Source of the DNA: Cololabis saira | Lineage: Eukaryota > Chordata > Actinopteri > Beloniformes > Belonidae | NCBI RefSeq assembly: GCF_033807715.1 | Contig: NC_084599.1 | Span: 27,564,125 to 27,628,124 of the forward strand | Length of the DNA stretch: 64,000 nt | Reading direction: 5' to 3' | Shown here: positions 49,243 to 63,966 of the stretch, piece after piece | How the letters are laid out: each line of letters starts with the position of its first letter | Position numbering within the stretch: position 1 is the first letter of the stretch | Position numbers and translations under genes: made by a program | The notes under the pieces: generated by a model | What the model saw: only the letters and a program-made list of their open reading frames with translations | Told to the model about the DNA's origin: nothing | The model's database searches: none

Positions 49243-52200
49243 CTGGAAAAAGACAGAAATATGCAAACATATAATTATTTTGAATTAATACTGATGCAAG
49301 ACTTCGAATAAACATACTGACTAAAACACTGCACTGCAATTTTCACAACCCCTCAATGCTGCTGACACATAATTGGGAGGAAGGTCATAAGACATCTGTG
49401 AGACTACCGCAAGCAAAAATGTCACATCCCCCGAACCTGTAACCTTTACATTTTGCAACCAGAATCTGCTCACATCCGTTAATTAACAGGGCAGTCACAG
49501 TTTTCTTTCTTCTTCCCTAATTGCCTGGTCTCGTCATTATTTGCTTATCTCATAGGCCTGTAATTACACAGGCACCTGATGCTATTCCAGGCATTGTCTC
49601 TTTGTTTTAATCAAATTACCATTAATCCCCTAATCTGCACGGGGGAACCAGGGTGGACACCCACCACACTCCGGTTCGCTCATCGGCGTCACTGGTAAAG
49701 CACAGGGCTACCAAGTACTCACAGGCTGGTTAATAATGAGTGAAGAAAAAGAGAAGAAAAGAGAATGACGTGTAAGTTCTTTGTTTCTCCTGTGTATGAG
49801 GTTTGTCTTGAAGACGTTCTTAAGTACTTCACTGGGATATTTAAGAACAAGTCAGCTCTGAAAAGATGTTGTGCAATGAAGGACACAGAAACACAACATA
49901 GTTCGTCTCAATACTCAAAGTGCAAACATGAAAACACAAACTCTCTTTTCCCAGAACAGCCTAATCAAAGGACAGAGGGCAATGGCTTCGTCTTAGACAT
50001 GATTTGCACTCCTTGGGCATCCTTCTAAAAGACAATCGGGTCCACCGAGCTCCAGCGAAGCTACTACTCAGTTGAAACCAAGAAAAGAGTAAACGATTCC
50101 CTTAAAGGGAGATGAATTACCTTCACATGTTGAACCTTTTGTTTGTTGAGGTGGCCGCTTTCTAACTGTTCTAACGCATCATAAAATCCTTACTAGTGAC
50201 CTAGCTGTGGAATTAGTATATTCTGAGACAGCATGTCAGACATGGAAAAAAAAACAACAATTGTATGAGGATCAAAAGGAACATAAATGATAATAAAGCG
50301 AACTTAGAGGCTACAATTGAAATTATAGTATGCATCAAACATACAATAAACTGCATCGTTGCGGTCCAAATACAATTTAAACCATCAAAGCAAGACGACA
50401 TGAGTTTAGATTGAACTTCCTCTACTTTGTATTGCGTGTAAAGGTGGAAACGGAACTGCCCCAATATGCAGAGGGTTACAGCAGGCCGAGGTTCAAGTCC
50501 CAATCTGCGTGGCCGTCTCTGCACATATTTCCTGTCCATCTACTGTCATTGAAGCCATCTTAAAACGATTGGAACAATCTATGATTAAAGAAAATATGAT
50601 TTAACCAGACAGCAGAGGAAAGGCAAATAAAAGTCCCCCACGACTACTGTATCAGGCGCTTCAGCAGTAAAGTTCCCACTAAAACAGCAGACGCATGCAG
50701 CTGAAGGCAAAAACGAAACCATAAAACTACAGAACAGCAAAACCAAGATGTGAAACAAGCTTTATTCACCTCTAAACACACGCTCGTTTCACATGCGCAA
50801 TTCAAAGCGGAGAAATTCAAGAACACGCGACACGGGCGCACTTACGAAACCACAAAAGGGAGAGATCAACAATGGCTCTTTTGATGCAACGCCATGCCAA
50901 CAAAGAGTGGGTGTAATCCAAAAGGTCTGCTCATCTTTCAGCACAATACTATGCACGCACGACCAATATGTGTGGGCCTTTTTTGTTTGCTTTTTTTTCT
51001 CTTCCCTTTCCTTTTACTTGGCCTGGAGGCCAGGTGATGTCATCGGTGAGAACTAAGGAAAACCACTGAAACATTCATAAAGAGAGTAGGGGAGTATCAA
51101 ATCGTCTAAGGGCCTTACGAATGATGCCCCTATTGTTCGGAGTGTAAACATTGGTGGAGGTAGAAAGAATCGTGCATGCCTGTAGGGAATAACTATATCT
51201 CTGCTCACAAAATGCCCAGGTTATGATTTATGGCTCTCCCCTTAGGGCATGGTTATACTCACCTCTGGTTGCTATATAAAATCCACAACACAATTACAGC
51301 AGCTATTGCTGTTGAACAGCCTCAACATACATAACTTGAAGCCATGTGTGGGCTTCAGTTTAACCCCAGATAAGGTTTACGACACTTCATGCTGCCTTAT
51401 TTTCTGAAATCATACTAGGAAAGAAAAGAGGCAAAAGCGAGTTTAAGATAGAGAGAGATGTTGACATAATCTTCAAAGGATCAGGGAACAAAACACCTTT
51501 ATGGAAAAAAAAGAAGCATACTTTAACTTAACTTTGATCAAACTATAATTGAATGTATCAGTGTAATTATCAACTTTATTAATTGAGTATGTGAGATGAC
51601 AATCACGAGAAACAATCGTGTTTAGATCTTTTGTACACTTGTGTCATGAAAAGTTTGAAAAGTCAATTTAGAACACCACATTGGTCATAAAAAAATACAT
51701 TATAAGGAAAACAGGGCATGTTTCACCTCCATGGGGAATGCCTGTCAGCTCCTGCAAAAAGCATTCATCACTGTTCCCTCTAAGGGTGCAGAGTCTGGAG
51801 GCTCATTTTAAAATGAGCATTTAGCATTCTGGGACTGCTAGCTGAGAGACCAGTCCATTGATAAACCTTCAGCTGCTTTAGTATTATAGGCTTTGATCGA
51901 GGGGAAACTGCTAGTCATCTAGTTTTACAGAACTAAACGCCTCTTGGATGAACGAAACAACCACCAGTGATACAGCAGATAAATAACGAGCGACTTGAAT
52001 ATCCATTCACACCAAACTATGCAAACTTGCATCACAGAAGCTGAACACAAATTGGAAGTAAGTTTGCTTTTGCACATTTTAACACACTATGCAGGCGAGC
52101 GATGGCCAGACTTGAATCTATCACCTGCAGTTGTTTAGCACTGGCAGATGAGCCAACATTTATCAGACGTTTATTCCGTTTGGTCATATCTCTAAATGCT

Positions 52201-54764
52201 TAAATACTGAAAACCTTGTTAAATTAAAATCTATTCGTTAATGCTACTCATTTATTTTGGATTTAAATCAAAACGTCTTACCCTGACAAAGTTTATTCAT
52301 TGAACTCTAGGTAATTCCCAGTCATGGGGTTTGAATATATTTTGAATCTAGAACTTCCATCCCCTGTGAAAACTGTCCATTAGGTTAGATATTAAACCAG
52401 TGCCAGGCTTCAGTAGTTACAGCCAAAATGGCAGCACACTTTCCACTGAGCGGTGGCACTCGCTGGCTATCAGGGACTCTCACTTTGACATGGTCGAGCC
52501 TTAAATTCAGCCCGTTTCCCCTTGCAATATTGATACTAATGCATTTGATTACTGAGCCTGAGAAAGGCACAAAAGGGAAGGCGAGATGGGAATTTGCGCC
52601 ATAAGCATGAAATGAGAGCAGGGCCAGCATATATTAAACTGGTGCAAGTCCACGGCGACACACACAATAGTCCACAGAAACTTAAAAAAAAAAGAGCGAG
52701 TGACTGCAGTGAAGCACGTGAAGGTATGTTGTAGTTAATATTAAAAAAAATTTCTTGATTAAAAACATGACTTGGAAACACAAACCTTTTTCATCCATTT
52801 AACCACAGTTGCCTGCAAAAGCAGGACTTCTTCCAAACACACAGTCACAATGGAAATGTGATACTAAAGTAACATTAAGAATAAACTAAATAACCCAATT
52901 GATGTAGAACACATCCCTGTTATAAGATAAAAGATAACTTCATATACTTGATTAAAAACACAAGCGTCAGGTGTCAAGACACTCTAATTGAATACAGTTT
53001 TGTGTATGTTTTGGCTTTTGACCTTATGAAAGACTGACTATAAGATATGTAACAACAGGCTATTAAAAAAAACCTTTCTACACCAACATCGTCTCTGGAA
53101 AGGTGTCAACTTACTCGTGATACCTTTATTGTGTACAATGACAACAAAGTCATCCATCTATCCATCTTAGTTCCTTACCATATGAAGCAAATTTTAAATT
53201 GACATCAAAACTGTCCTAGAAAGGCCAGTCAGCCCCCACACGATTCAACTGCAACACATGATCATCGAGAAGTTACAATCAAAATGCCATGCCGAAAAAA
53301 CACATTTCCAATTTTATTCAAATGATTCCTGTTAATAAAAATTAATTCAAATGTTACTTTATTTTGGCTCCGAAGTAGTCTGGAGCTTATTGGTGTTCGT
53401 GAAAAGATTTTTGCATCATCTAAAAGGGGCTCAGGCCAATAAACAACAGCAAAAGCCAATTCAACTCAAAAGCTAAAACAACTTAAAACTCTGGCTGATA
53501 AAGACACTGCAGACCTGCAGGAGGAAAAACGCACTTCTAGTCCTGCGATGTAACAAACGTCCGTGGCTAATTAGCTGCTCAAGTTACAGTGCTTGCTTTG
53601 ATCAATATGCTGACCTTGGAGTGTGATCGCTGAAAAATCTAATTAATGTGTTGCTGATGAGAAACGTTAGATTGGAGCAAAACCTACTCAGATGTTAGAC
53701 CTTTGTTGGTGTCAGAGCCGATTTCTTCATCTGATTGCTGCCCCACCAGCGCAATGCGGTGTGGTGACTTAGGCTAACTAGCTGAGTGCAGGGACCTGCT
53801 GGTATGTAGAAATGCACCCCAAAGTTCAAAGATACTTAAGTTAAAGTTTAACTTCCCATTACCTGTTCCTGTTAAGGTGGCAGCAGACCTCACCTCTGTC
53901 TAAAAACCACCACTATGCTAAGACATGCAAATTTTCATTTTACAACTTTAGGCATCTTGGTAAAAGTTTAAAACTTTGATTATCTTTTAAGGGTAAAACT
54001 TATTTTCCTTTGACAAAAACCAAATGAGCCACAGGAAAAAAAACCCCACTCATTTTCCAGAAAAATACAGCCTTTTTTTCATGGCCCTCTCTAAACTCTG
54101 CTAGGTGCCGTTTATGCTCAGCCTCCAGCTGCTTTCTCTGTCCCTCTGCAGTCTTTCACCTGAGATGAAGTTTTAATGCATCAGCCCTGAGTCACAAGGC
54201 TTTTACCTCAACTAGTTTAGTGCTTTTCATTGATTCAGAACTTACAGAGAACCAACAGCACAAAGATGTGAGCTGCAGACTCATTCAGGTTATCTCTATA
54301 CCCATATAAGCCCATATGCATCTACATAATTACAAGTCAGTGTGTCGGGTGTTCATGTGTCTTTACTATACTTATTTTTTATACATTCATTTCTGACTGG
54401 AGATCAGATTTGCATAGCACTTTAACGTTGTCCTAGCTTTGCTATGCATACTTTTCTACATGTGGGTGATTTTATGGTTCTGGGGTTTTTTTTTTTTTGT
54501 GGTATGCATAAAGTATAAGCTAATTTATGTGCTCAAATAATTCACTTGTTTCTGCATCTGTGAGTAAATGCATGCTCCTGCTATTATAAGACCCGAAGCA
54601 ACACTGCACACAATGCAATAAAGCAACTCTAAAACAACCATTTCCTTTTTACCATGTTAAAATATTTACATAACTGATTCCATGTCTCATTAGAAGGCAA
54701 TGGCACCAAAAACGTACTCACTCACACACACTGTACTGCCCTACACCTGATATCAGTGTGGACT

Positions 54765-54807
54765 ATGTACATTATTCTGATGTTTCCTGCTTCAGAATAA
54801 TGTACAT
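54765..54807. repeat. Perfect 16-bp inverted repeat
   Basis: The arms ATGTACATTATTCTGA (54765-54780) and its exact complement (54792-54807) are separated by 11 bases. It forms a perfect hairpin with no pairing beyond the arms. It is too short for an ordinary microRNA precursor. Confidence 0.9.
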
Positions 54808-57800
54808 CTTAAGTCAGAATCTACTGCTGTTATAGGTATGTTTAGCTCCTTTATGTTTGTCAGCCCCTTCCAGTCCTCTATTTCTACTTTATTTATCTTA
54901 CTTCATCCCCTCCTCCTCGTTCCCTCTTTGACTCATGCATACTAAACTATGCTAGCATTGCAGATGCTTGGTAGGGAATCACATGAATTTACATGGAATT
55001 GCAGGACTATTATGTAAATTTACCAGTTCTCCTTTTAAAAAAAAAACATCTTCCAGCTTCTTTCTTTCGCTGCAGTTCACTCCACCCTGTGAGATCAGTG
55101 CCTACGCAATTTGAAATACAGCACACATGTTATTAATATCATGTTGGGAAGCAAATCTTACATATTGGAAAATATGTGAACTATTTATAAAAAGTGTGTA
55201 CATTTGCATTTCAAGGTACGATTTACATCGAATGCAGCTGCAGTTAAAGGTGTGACAGGAATGGTGATGCAACAAGGGGCAACCAATTTGACGATGATTC
55301 CTAACTCTTCGTGTCAAGTAGGGTCGTGATTTAACAGGTACAGAAAAAACGGATCGAGGTGGCGTGCCAGGAAGCACTGAAATAAGGGCAGCTGTGCAAA
55401 ATAAAAAGGAAAGAAAAGCCCTGTACCCATTCTTTCATTTTCCTTTTGTTTGTTTTTTCTTTTGTTCTAAAGTCAGAGATGTTTGTATAGGTAGGGAGAA
55501 GTGCACTGCCGTGACCTCATTAAGAGATTGCAGAATTCCCTACCCTGGCAACCTCTCCTTGGAGTAGCTTTCCCATGTGCCTTTGCCCTCAATTGCTAGC
55601 AAGCTCCTAGACCCAGGAATGGTGCCCGACACCTCAGAGACACCTTGTATCTAGCATCTGTTGTCGCCCCCCCCGGGGCATCATAACATTTTTATAACCC
55701 TTTGAACCCTTGTTTTCTTTCTTCAGACGATTTTGCTTTAATAACTTTATTTTCTACTCTGCAGAATCAGGACATCGGTGGACACTAAAATTATACGTCT
55801 GACCGAGTCTAATCGGAGGTCTTCTCAAATTTGTTCCCACATCCTTTTTTCCCATATTGAACAAAAATGTATTTTCTTTCAATACTCCCAAAGATAACTA
55901 GATATTCATAAAATACCTGCAACCAAATTACCACAAGCCCATCAAATCTTCGCCCTCATGTTTTTCTCCCCGGCGTCATCGTGGGTTCAGTCGGGAGGAA
56001 ATGAGTTTGATCTGAACATTATGAGGTGGTACAGTCCTTCCAATAAACACCTGGGGCTGGAGCTTTTAGTTTAAATCCCCCTCCGCTGAGGTTGAGTGCA
56101 CAGCAGCGAGCACTGTGGATGTGCAGCAGAGATGAACAGATTGGCATCTGGGAGACTCGGGTGGTAAACTGACCACCTACATGCAACCTTCACGGTGAGG
56201 TCATCTTTTTTAGGCCAGTGAGGGGTGACACGCTATCTGGCACCTGTGTAACCTCACCTTACTGCGATGCCACACACTGGCAGATAAATTCACACACATA
56301 CCCAAGCAAACACACACACACATTTTTTGTTTTCTAACCCTCCTAGTCCGTAGCTGTCAACGATTATAAACGCCAAGGGTTACCGCCTTGCGCAGGAAGA
56401 ATCTGGGGAAAAAGGGCATCACTAAATCTGACAGACTCTATAAGGGAGGCATTTAATCATAATTCACAGTTGGATGGAGAAAGGAGGTGAGATGTGAGTG
56501 AGAGACCCTGGCGGACGTAAACGGGCAGCTGTTTAAGAAAGACTGAGATGGTTGAGAGAACGGGGGAAATGATGGCTTTGAGGGGGGTGATATCAGTTTT
56601 TGGCCAGGTGCCGGCAGTCAGACAAGCACTGCACAGTCTGGCCAGCAGGTTGAATGCCCTTTACAGTCTGCCACTAGAGGGGGAGAGAAGGTTTTGAAGG
56701 GTGGCTGAGACAGCTGGGGAGGCACGTTTCATATTCATTCTGGAAATGGGACAGGGACGGGGGAATGAGATTATGCTAAGTGATCAAGTAGGAGGCAGAG
56801 GAGGGAAGGACTGGCTGGCCAGGCTTTTCAGAAAACCTTTCCAAGGCTCTTCTCTTCAATTAGGACAGATTACTGTGGAACATTTTCCGTTTAGTTTGAG
56901 ATGTTTAATTAACAGAATAAGATATGAGCACTTTAAAAGATTGACACCTACGCGTCAAAACGACTGCTGGCGTGTCAACCTTTTCTTGCTCTGAAATGTG
57001 CAAAGTTTCATGATTCTGAAAATTAATACAAACCATAAAGACACATTAGTTAGAGATGAAATGTGTAACATTTGTGTTGACAGTGCTATAAGAAAAACGC
57101 TCAATGTTGTGAGAAAGTGTGTAATTCACATAAATTGATGGGGGGTTGCACTAAAGGGAAGATTTGATGCAGTTTCTTGGGTTCCTTAGCGAGACAATTT
57201 TCATGAACTGGTATTATATGAATGTTGCCTTGAGATTCATTTTTGTTGTGAATTGGTGCTACGCAAGTAAAACTGGAAACACTGAAAAATGTAATTCCCC
57301 AGGGACAAATCTGACAGCAGGAACAGTTATGTTTGTTGGTCTTTGTTTCTTATGTTGGACATGGTGTACTAAAAGCTGTAAACATGCATAGCTAACCTGG
57401 CGGGATTAATCTTCAACACTGATGCATCAGCGATTGAGAAGCACATCCTTGGAACGATTGACATTAACCCTGTTTTGCATCTTCAGTCCAGGACAATCGC
57501 AAGGAAATCAATGGTTTGCTCAGTCGTGACATTTTACGGACATTTGAGAAAGATTTTACACTTTGATCCTTTTACAAACCCTGAATCGTATAATTATGAT
57601 GAATGGACAAAGGGCTTCTCAGCTCGCTGGATTGATCACAGTCCAACTTTGGACATTAGGGAGAAAAAAAAATAGTTTCATTATGCAAGAGAGAAAGAAC
57701 ATTTCATTTATTTATTCATTCATTCATGCCAATGCCTCTCTTCAGTTTGTCTAATTTCTTTTAATCCATACAAAAAAGAGCTTCCTGCTCGCTGCATCCA

Positions 57801-59059
57801 TCTGCAGTAAATTAGGTCCATTATGTGCCCTTTTACATTTAAGTTAGAAAATGGTATTGTCACCTGCTTTGATAGCAGTCATTCAGTTAAATATAATACG
57901 AGGCTGTCCTTTGCCGCTGTTTTTTTCAGTCAGTTGGTATTCAAGGTTATTTTTGCTCATGCAGCTTTTCACTAATTTGAGTGCAGGAAACATGATGACG
58001 AAACTTATATTTACATGTACAAAGACACAGGTAGTGTGATGCAGGGATGCACGAAAAGAAAGAAAGAAAAATGGAAGAAGCCCAATGGCAAATTCAATTG
58101 GTGCCTGATTATAAAAAGAACCAAAAAAAAAAAGATCCTCTCTTCAGCAAGTGTGGTCAACTTTCTCAGGCTCCCTTTTTCAGTTAATTAATTGAAAATG
58201 GAGTGGATCCTTGTAATTTACATCTTAAACTGGTCCGTATCCCATCAGTGGGCTTGATGTTGTTTAGTAACTTCACATCTACAGCCAGGCTTGAGATAAA
58301 ACTTTTCCATGTGTAATTAGGGAATATGAATTTTCATCAGCACCTTCTCCGTGCCATTATTTGATTATTTACCGAAAGAGCGGATGAAAATTAGTGAACA
58401 TGAAAACAGAGAAGATTGTAGATATCCACATGATTTTCCAATTGCCATCAATCCAATGTCTAAAACAGAAAGTGACAAGACGCCAAGATCGATACATATC
58501 CCCACTGCTGCCACGGTTCTGTAAGAGTTGCGATAACACTCAGATGCTGCTACATTCTCATCTTGGTTGAGAAAAGTAAATCTAAAGCTGATTATATGGC
58601 TCACTGTACAAGAAAGAATTGCTACCATAGCAATTAGTGTTTCGCAAACCCGAGTGGCGCAGGCTGCTTTGGTTGGAGGTTTGGGGCGTGTCTGCACCTC
58701 AGTCAATCACACTGCACTGGAAGAAGCAGAGACAGATGGCGTTTGCTCCACACTCTATCATGCTGCCTGTCAGCACACCCATCGCACTTCTAATATCAGC
58801 ACCACCACGAAAGCCGGTGGAAGACAACTGTTTTTCTTTTTACAGCCTCTTTAAAATGGATCGAAGAAGGGACGGCAGGGAACGTGACACGGCGACCCGG
58901 GACTTCCTACTACAACTCGTGCGCAGGTTTTCAGTGGGCTGCAGACAACCACAGATAAAAATAAACAGCAAACAGACAAAGACAAGTAAACATGACCTGA
59001 AACAAGCAATTTTATGCCAAATGACGGGAACAACACATAAAGTGAGTTACTGTGAGCAG

Positions 59060-59855
59060 TAGGGGTGGGCAAAAATATCGATATGGCAATATATCGCAAT
59101 ACTTTTCCAGCCGATTCAATATCGATATTCAAAATTTGAATATCATTTTTTTTTTTTTTTTTTTTTTAATTTTAATTTTTTTTTATCCCCGATCTTTTTC
59201 CCATTATATCACCCAGTGCTCCTACCTAAGTGACAGTCCTGGGCATTGCCACTCTCTACCAACCCTGTGAGGGCCCTGCACTGAGCTCAGGTTTTATTTC
59301 ACGTTTTATTTCATTTTATAATTTATTTTTTGTATAACACAATTGCCTGTCCTTAAAAAATGAAAAATAATGGACAGAGGTTTATTTATTTATGGATTTA
59401 TATCTATACTGACTGATCACTGTGCCTGTCCTTGGTTTTAGTACCCATCTTTCTTGTGTTTATTATCATTTGCCACATAATTAAAGCAACCTCATACTAA
59501 ATTTAATGCTAATTTCATATGATGTAAATCATATGAAAAACATATACAAATATGTTGTAACTTTAGCTTGTATAGTTATAATAAAACATTGTTTTGACTC
59601 AGTTTGTCCCATGAATTGTCACTATAATCTGATGAACGTGCAACTCGGATTTTAAGATCCATCACTATCATCTGATGTACATATATACAACTTGGATTTT
59701 AAGATGTGTAATGCATTTTTAAATTTTTCGGTGAACTATGTAGAATATAATAATCGGGATATCGCATAATCGGGATATCGCAATGTGTATCGTATCGTGG
59801 CTCAAGTATCGTGATGCGTATCGTATCGTGAGGTCCTTCCCAATACCCACCCCTA
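59060..59855. mobile_element. Non-autonomous hAT-type element with 8-bp target duplication
   Basis: The left end is TAGGGGTGGGCAAAAATATC and the right end is the complement of TAGGGGTGGGTATTG. It is flanked by perfect GTGAGCAG repeats (59052-59059 and 59856-59863). ATATCG and GTATCGTATCG motifs mark the ends. Inside are a poly-T tract (59146-59167), an 11-bp inverted repeat (59513-59538) and an imperfect tandem duplication (59618-59705). No transposase was seen. Length is 796 bp. Confidence 0.88.
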
Positions 59856-62439
59856 GTGAGCAGTTACTTCACAAGCTCTACATTCGGGAATTCAAATATA
59901 TAAATTTATATGAACATAAAATGTTAGCTGAAATAATTCAGCCTGATAAAACAAGCTACTGCACATTATACATTTTAACTGAATCATGTTCTGATGAAAC
60001 CCCCATCCTTCGGCTCAAGCCACCCCGGAATCATGACCTGCATTCAGTCAGAGGCTGACATGTGATGTTCAGTTGGAGGGAGGGGAATTCAGTGGGAGAT
60101 AATAACGTTGCGTGATCCATATTAATGTATTCCACCACAGTAACATATTGAAACACTGAGCCAGTGTTGTGAATTTCCTCTCGGCCGCTGGAGAAAGAGT
60201 TTGTTTGTGAGGCGGACAGACGGGTACTGTGGACAACTGGCATGCATGTGGGCAAAACCCAGAAGAAAGGCAGCGAAGATAACGCAGCAGGCTTCCCAGA
60301 AACCCGCTCACGCAGAGTATGTCCCGGCTCATATACAGTGACCGCATGTTGCTTCCCCGCGTGTGTTCATATATTGCTTCTCATACCTTACAAATTCACA
60401 CAGTCACCGTTGTCCATCTACAAAGTCATCCATTACCCCTTTGAGAACCTGTCCTCCCTCTGACCCTTTCACTCCAGCCAATGACCTCCCCGCCTCGACC
60501 ACCCTTTTCGGCCCACGCCGTACACTTCATTCTGTGTCCTGTCGACTTGGGAATGAATTTCACATGGACCCAGGGGAGGGGTCGGCAACAAGGAGGGTGG
60601 GGTGTGTGTGGAGGTCAGAGGCGAGGGGTCACACAGATGGCAAACCTCTTTAAATCCTGCTTTTTCTTTTTTTACACCACACATTCCTTCACAGCAGGCC
60701 ACCCTTAGCCAGCCATCCATCCCTGCCCAATTTAACTCTGCAGTGCTTGAGTTCTTTTAAACCATATGTGTGCACGCATGACTCAGGATCACTCCACGTC
60801 ATAAATTATTCCTATTGGGACTGCAAAATGTAATTTATTCGCAAGTTTTCAAAAAAAAAAAAAGAATTAAAAAAGCACCACCCCTGTAGCCACGGGGTGG
60901 GAGGTGGTTGCTGGGATTGTTTGTTTTCCTGCCTGAAGTGGTTGAGAAGTGGGTGGGGAGCGTTGCAACTAATGCATAAAAAAGACCCCCTCCCTGCTTT
61001 TCTCAATATCCTTTATTTTCCGTTTTCTTATTTTACCATTTTGCACACTCATGCTGCGTATTATGTGCTAAGATACATGGAGTTATTGGAGCGAGGGGAA
61101 GCAAAAGATTGAGGGAAGAGAAAGCAACCACCATTCTGCCTTAACTTAAAAAGATTGTGATATACAGTATATAGAGAAGAGAAAAGCTAGAGCATGTTTG
61201 TTTACTGGTAGAATGGCAATAAGATGGGACGAAAAAGTGGGATAGGAGGCACACCCCTGTTTAAAAAAATACACCAAAAACAATACAATAATACTAACAG
61301 ACACTGAGGGGTACTTGTGTCTGACTGACGGATGATGGAGCCAGCCACAGACGTGGGAGGTGCTGCGGTCTGTGATGGGGGTTTGCTGGAGACAGATGGA
61401 TGTATTATATATGGGGCTGAGACATGGCCGTGGAACCACTGCCAGTGACCTGCAGAACAATGCGCAGTGTACAGAGAAGGAGTGTGGGAGCTGATCAGAC
61501 AGGACAGCTTTGGGCGAGCTCAGACTGCAGAGTCAGAGCTACATGCAGCTCTTTGGGCATTGAGCGTTTAGCTCAGGAGCACTTTGGCAGTGATTAGGAG
61601 GCACTATAATTCTTACTTCTGTAAATCTCACAGCTCAGACCTTCCTCCCGTCTCTGGACTTAACTGAAAAATGTGCATTTTCAATGACTTAAACAACACT
61701 ACGTTAACACAACGCGCTTCAGCGACATCCATAATCAGGCTCAGTCTAAAGGCAGATTAGTTTTTGTGTTGCACTTCTGTCAGGGGTTCACAGTTCACAA
61801 AAGGCCCACCGGGTCACTCTTTGGCCCATCGTGTGTAGCCCAAAGATATTCCACTGTGTGGACGAGCACGCCAACTGTGCAAGCACCTGGATCCACCAAG
61901 CATTCAAAAAATCCCAGCCTCCTCCTCACCTGCCAATCACTCCTGAACAACTATAAAGGAATCAATGCAGAGATGTGGGGGGTACAATGTCACAGCGGGT
62001 TCCTTTTCCGGGAACGTGAGCACATTTTCCAGAGGTTGTTTTTGCTAAGGAGTCATTATAATTTCTCATGTAACCAAACTACGGAGTAAATTCTTCATTT
62101 GACTGACAGGCCAGGCTCAAACTGTTCTTTCTGCATCAGTTCAGCTTTTCAAAACGAATTGAAGGACAAATACGCTAAAAATCTTTTAAATTACATTCCA
62201 CTACTACAACAAAGTCTGGAACACTGTGAAATCAGACCATCTGGAGTTGTGCGAGGGGTGGAAAGAAAACATGCGCTCTCTCAGGTTTCTGCAGCACGAG
62301 ACAGAAAACTGGCGCTAAAATGACAACATGCCCCTAAAGGCTTATCAGCTGAACAAAATCATAACATCAGGGGGATAAAAGTAAAACTGGAATGAGGAGA
62401 CATCAAGGAGCGTGAATAGACAAAAAATGAGAAAGCATA

Positions 62440-62463
62440 AAAAATAAATAAATAAATAAAAAA
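62440..62463. repeat. AAAT microsatellite
   Basis: About five AAAT units bounded by A runs. Confidence 0.9.
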
Positions 62464-63964
62464 TCCCAACCAGGCTGCTGTACAACCAAGCTGCTCATCT
62501 TCTTGGCGGCTGGCAGAGTGTTGGCCGCGTTTCAACTGGGAGGCCCGTTTTTCCTTTGCTTTTCATATCTTCTTTTGTTTTGGTTATTTACCATAAGAGT
62601 AGCATACAACTTGTTCGCTTGCTCTCTTTGCATTTTTTGAATCACCCTCTCTTGCCTCGCTTTGTTGGACTGAAAAACAAAAACAAAAAAAAGCCTGCTG
62701 GGTGTCTGTAAAGCCTCCCGGCCTTGAAATGCATGCAGGCTGGAATCCAAAGCTCCTAATCACAGCTGAGGGAATAGGCTGACTTTAGGGTCACGGATTG
62801 AAGCAAGGGAGGAACGGGGGGTGGGGGGGACTGAGAGAGGAGGTGTAAATGAAGATGCAAGGGTAAAGCGAAGGAAATTACAATCAATATGTTTTTGGGC
62901 ACAGGGCTAGACAGAAAGTAAGCCAATAAGCTGTAACTACCAGTGACAGTGTAGCTCTGGATTATACATAAATACAGTTGAGCTGAAGGCTGTGTCAGAT
63001 GGCATGAGATATGAGGTGTGTGTTGTGTGAGTACACCTTAGATTGTAAATGTGAGCTCCGGCGTGATTGTGTAGGCACGGCGATCCACATGAGTGACGAA
63101 TCGCAAGAAAAATAAGTGCACAAGAGCCATTTAATGTAATTATAATCTATGCTACCTGATCGCGTCTGCATGCGCCTGTGGCCTGCCACTTCGACGCACC
63201 TCAAGCCTGTCAGCTGTCTTCAAACTCAGCAAGAAGCAGGCGGCTCCATCTGGTCGACCGTCCCCTCCTCTGTTGTCTCCGATGACTCGGCGTGTGCAAG
63301 TGTGTGTGTTGCATCACCGTGCACATACGCACCAACCCACACAAAGCAGCTTAGCAGGCACTATAAAGTTAATCAAAATTCTATTGCCTTTTCATCCCTC
63401 ATTTCGGGCCCGTGTTTGCCGTCATGATAGCAGAGAATCCTCTGAGGTAATTTAGAAACAATGACCCAAAATGAGTGGATGGAGAGTCAACAACATCAAG
63501 CCACCCGGCCCCGCAGCAAGCTCCCCTCCTGTACGCCTAGGACTGTGGGTTGTCGTCAGCTTTGGAAAACAAGATTTGTCTGTAACACAATTTGTCTGTA
63601 ATCATTACGAAACATCTCAACATCTCAGCATGACTAAAAATAAGCCTTTAACATGCCAGTCCAGACTGAAAAGAAAACTCTGAATCAAATTAGGGGCTGT
63701 CACATGTTGTGTCATGTCTGGATTTTACCTCATTGTAAGACCTGCTAAGGATCATGTGATTTCATGGTATGTTCTGATATGTACAATCTAAGGATTGAGA
63801 GAGTATGTACTTTCTCTTGACGTGACTGTAGGCGTGATTTGTCTGATAAGGACCCCTGGGGCCATGTCAGTCACCTGGGCATAGCAGTGCAGCTCTCAGT
63901 CAGGTCAACTGATGAATGAATCCGGAACAACAACAGAACTGCACGGCATCTCCCTCCAGAGGGA

Positions 63965-63966
<2 letters not shown>

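Noticed and set aside
58041..58060. AGGGATGCACGAAA resembling a hAT end
   Set aside because: No partner end or target duplication was found and the match is short.
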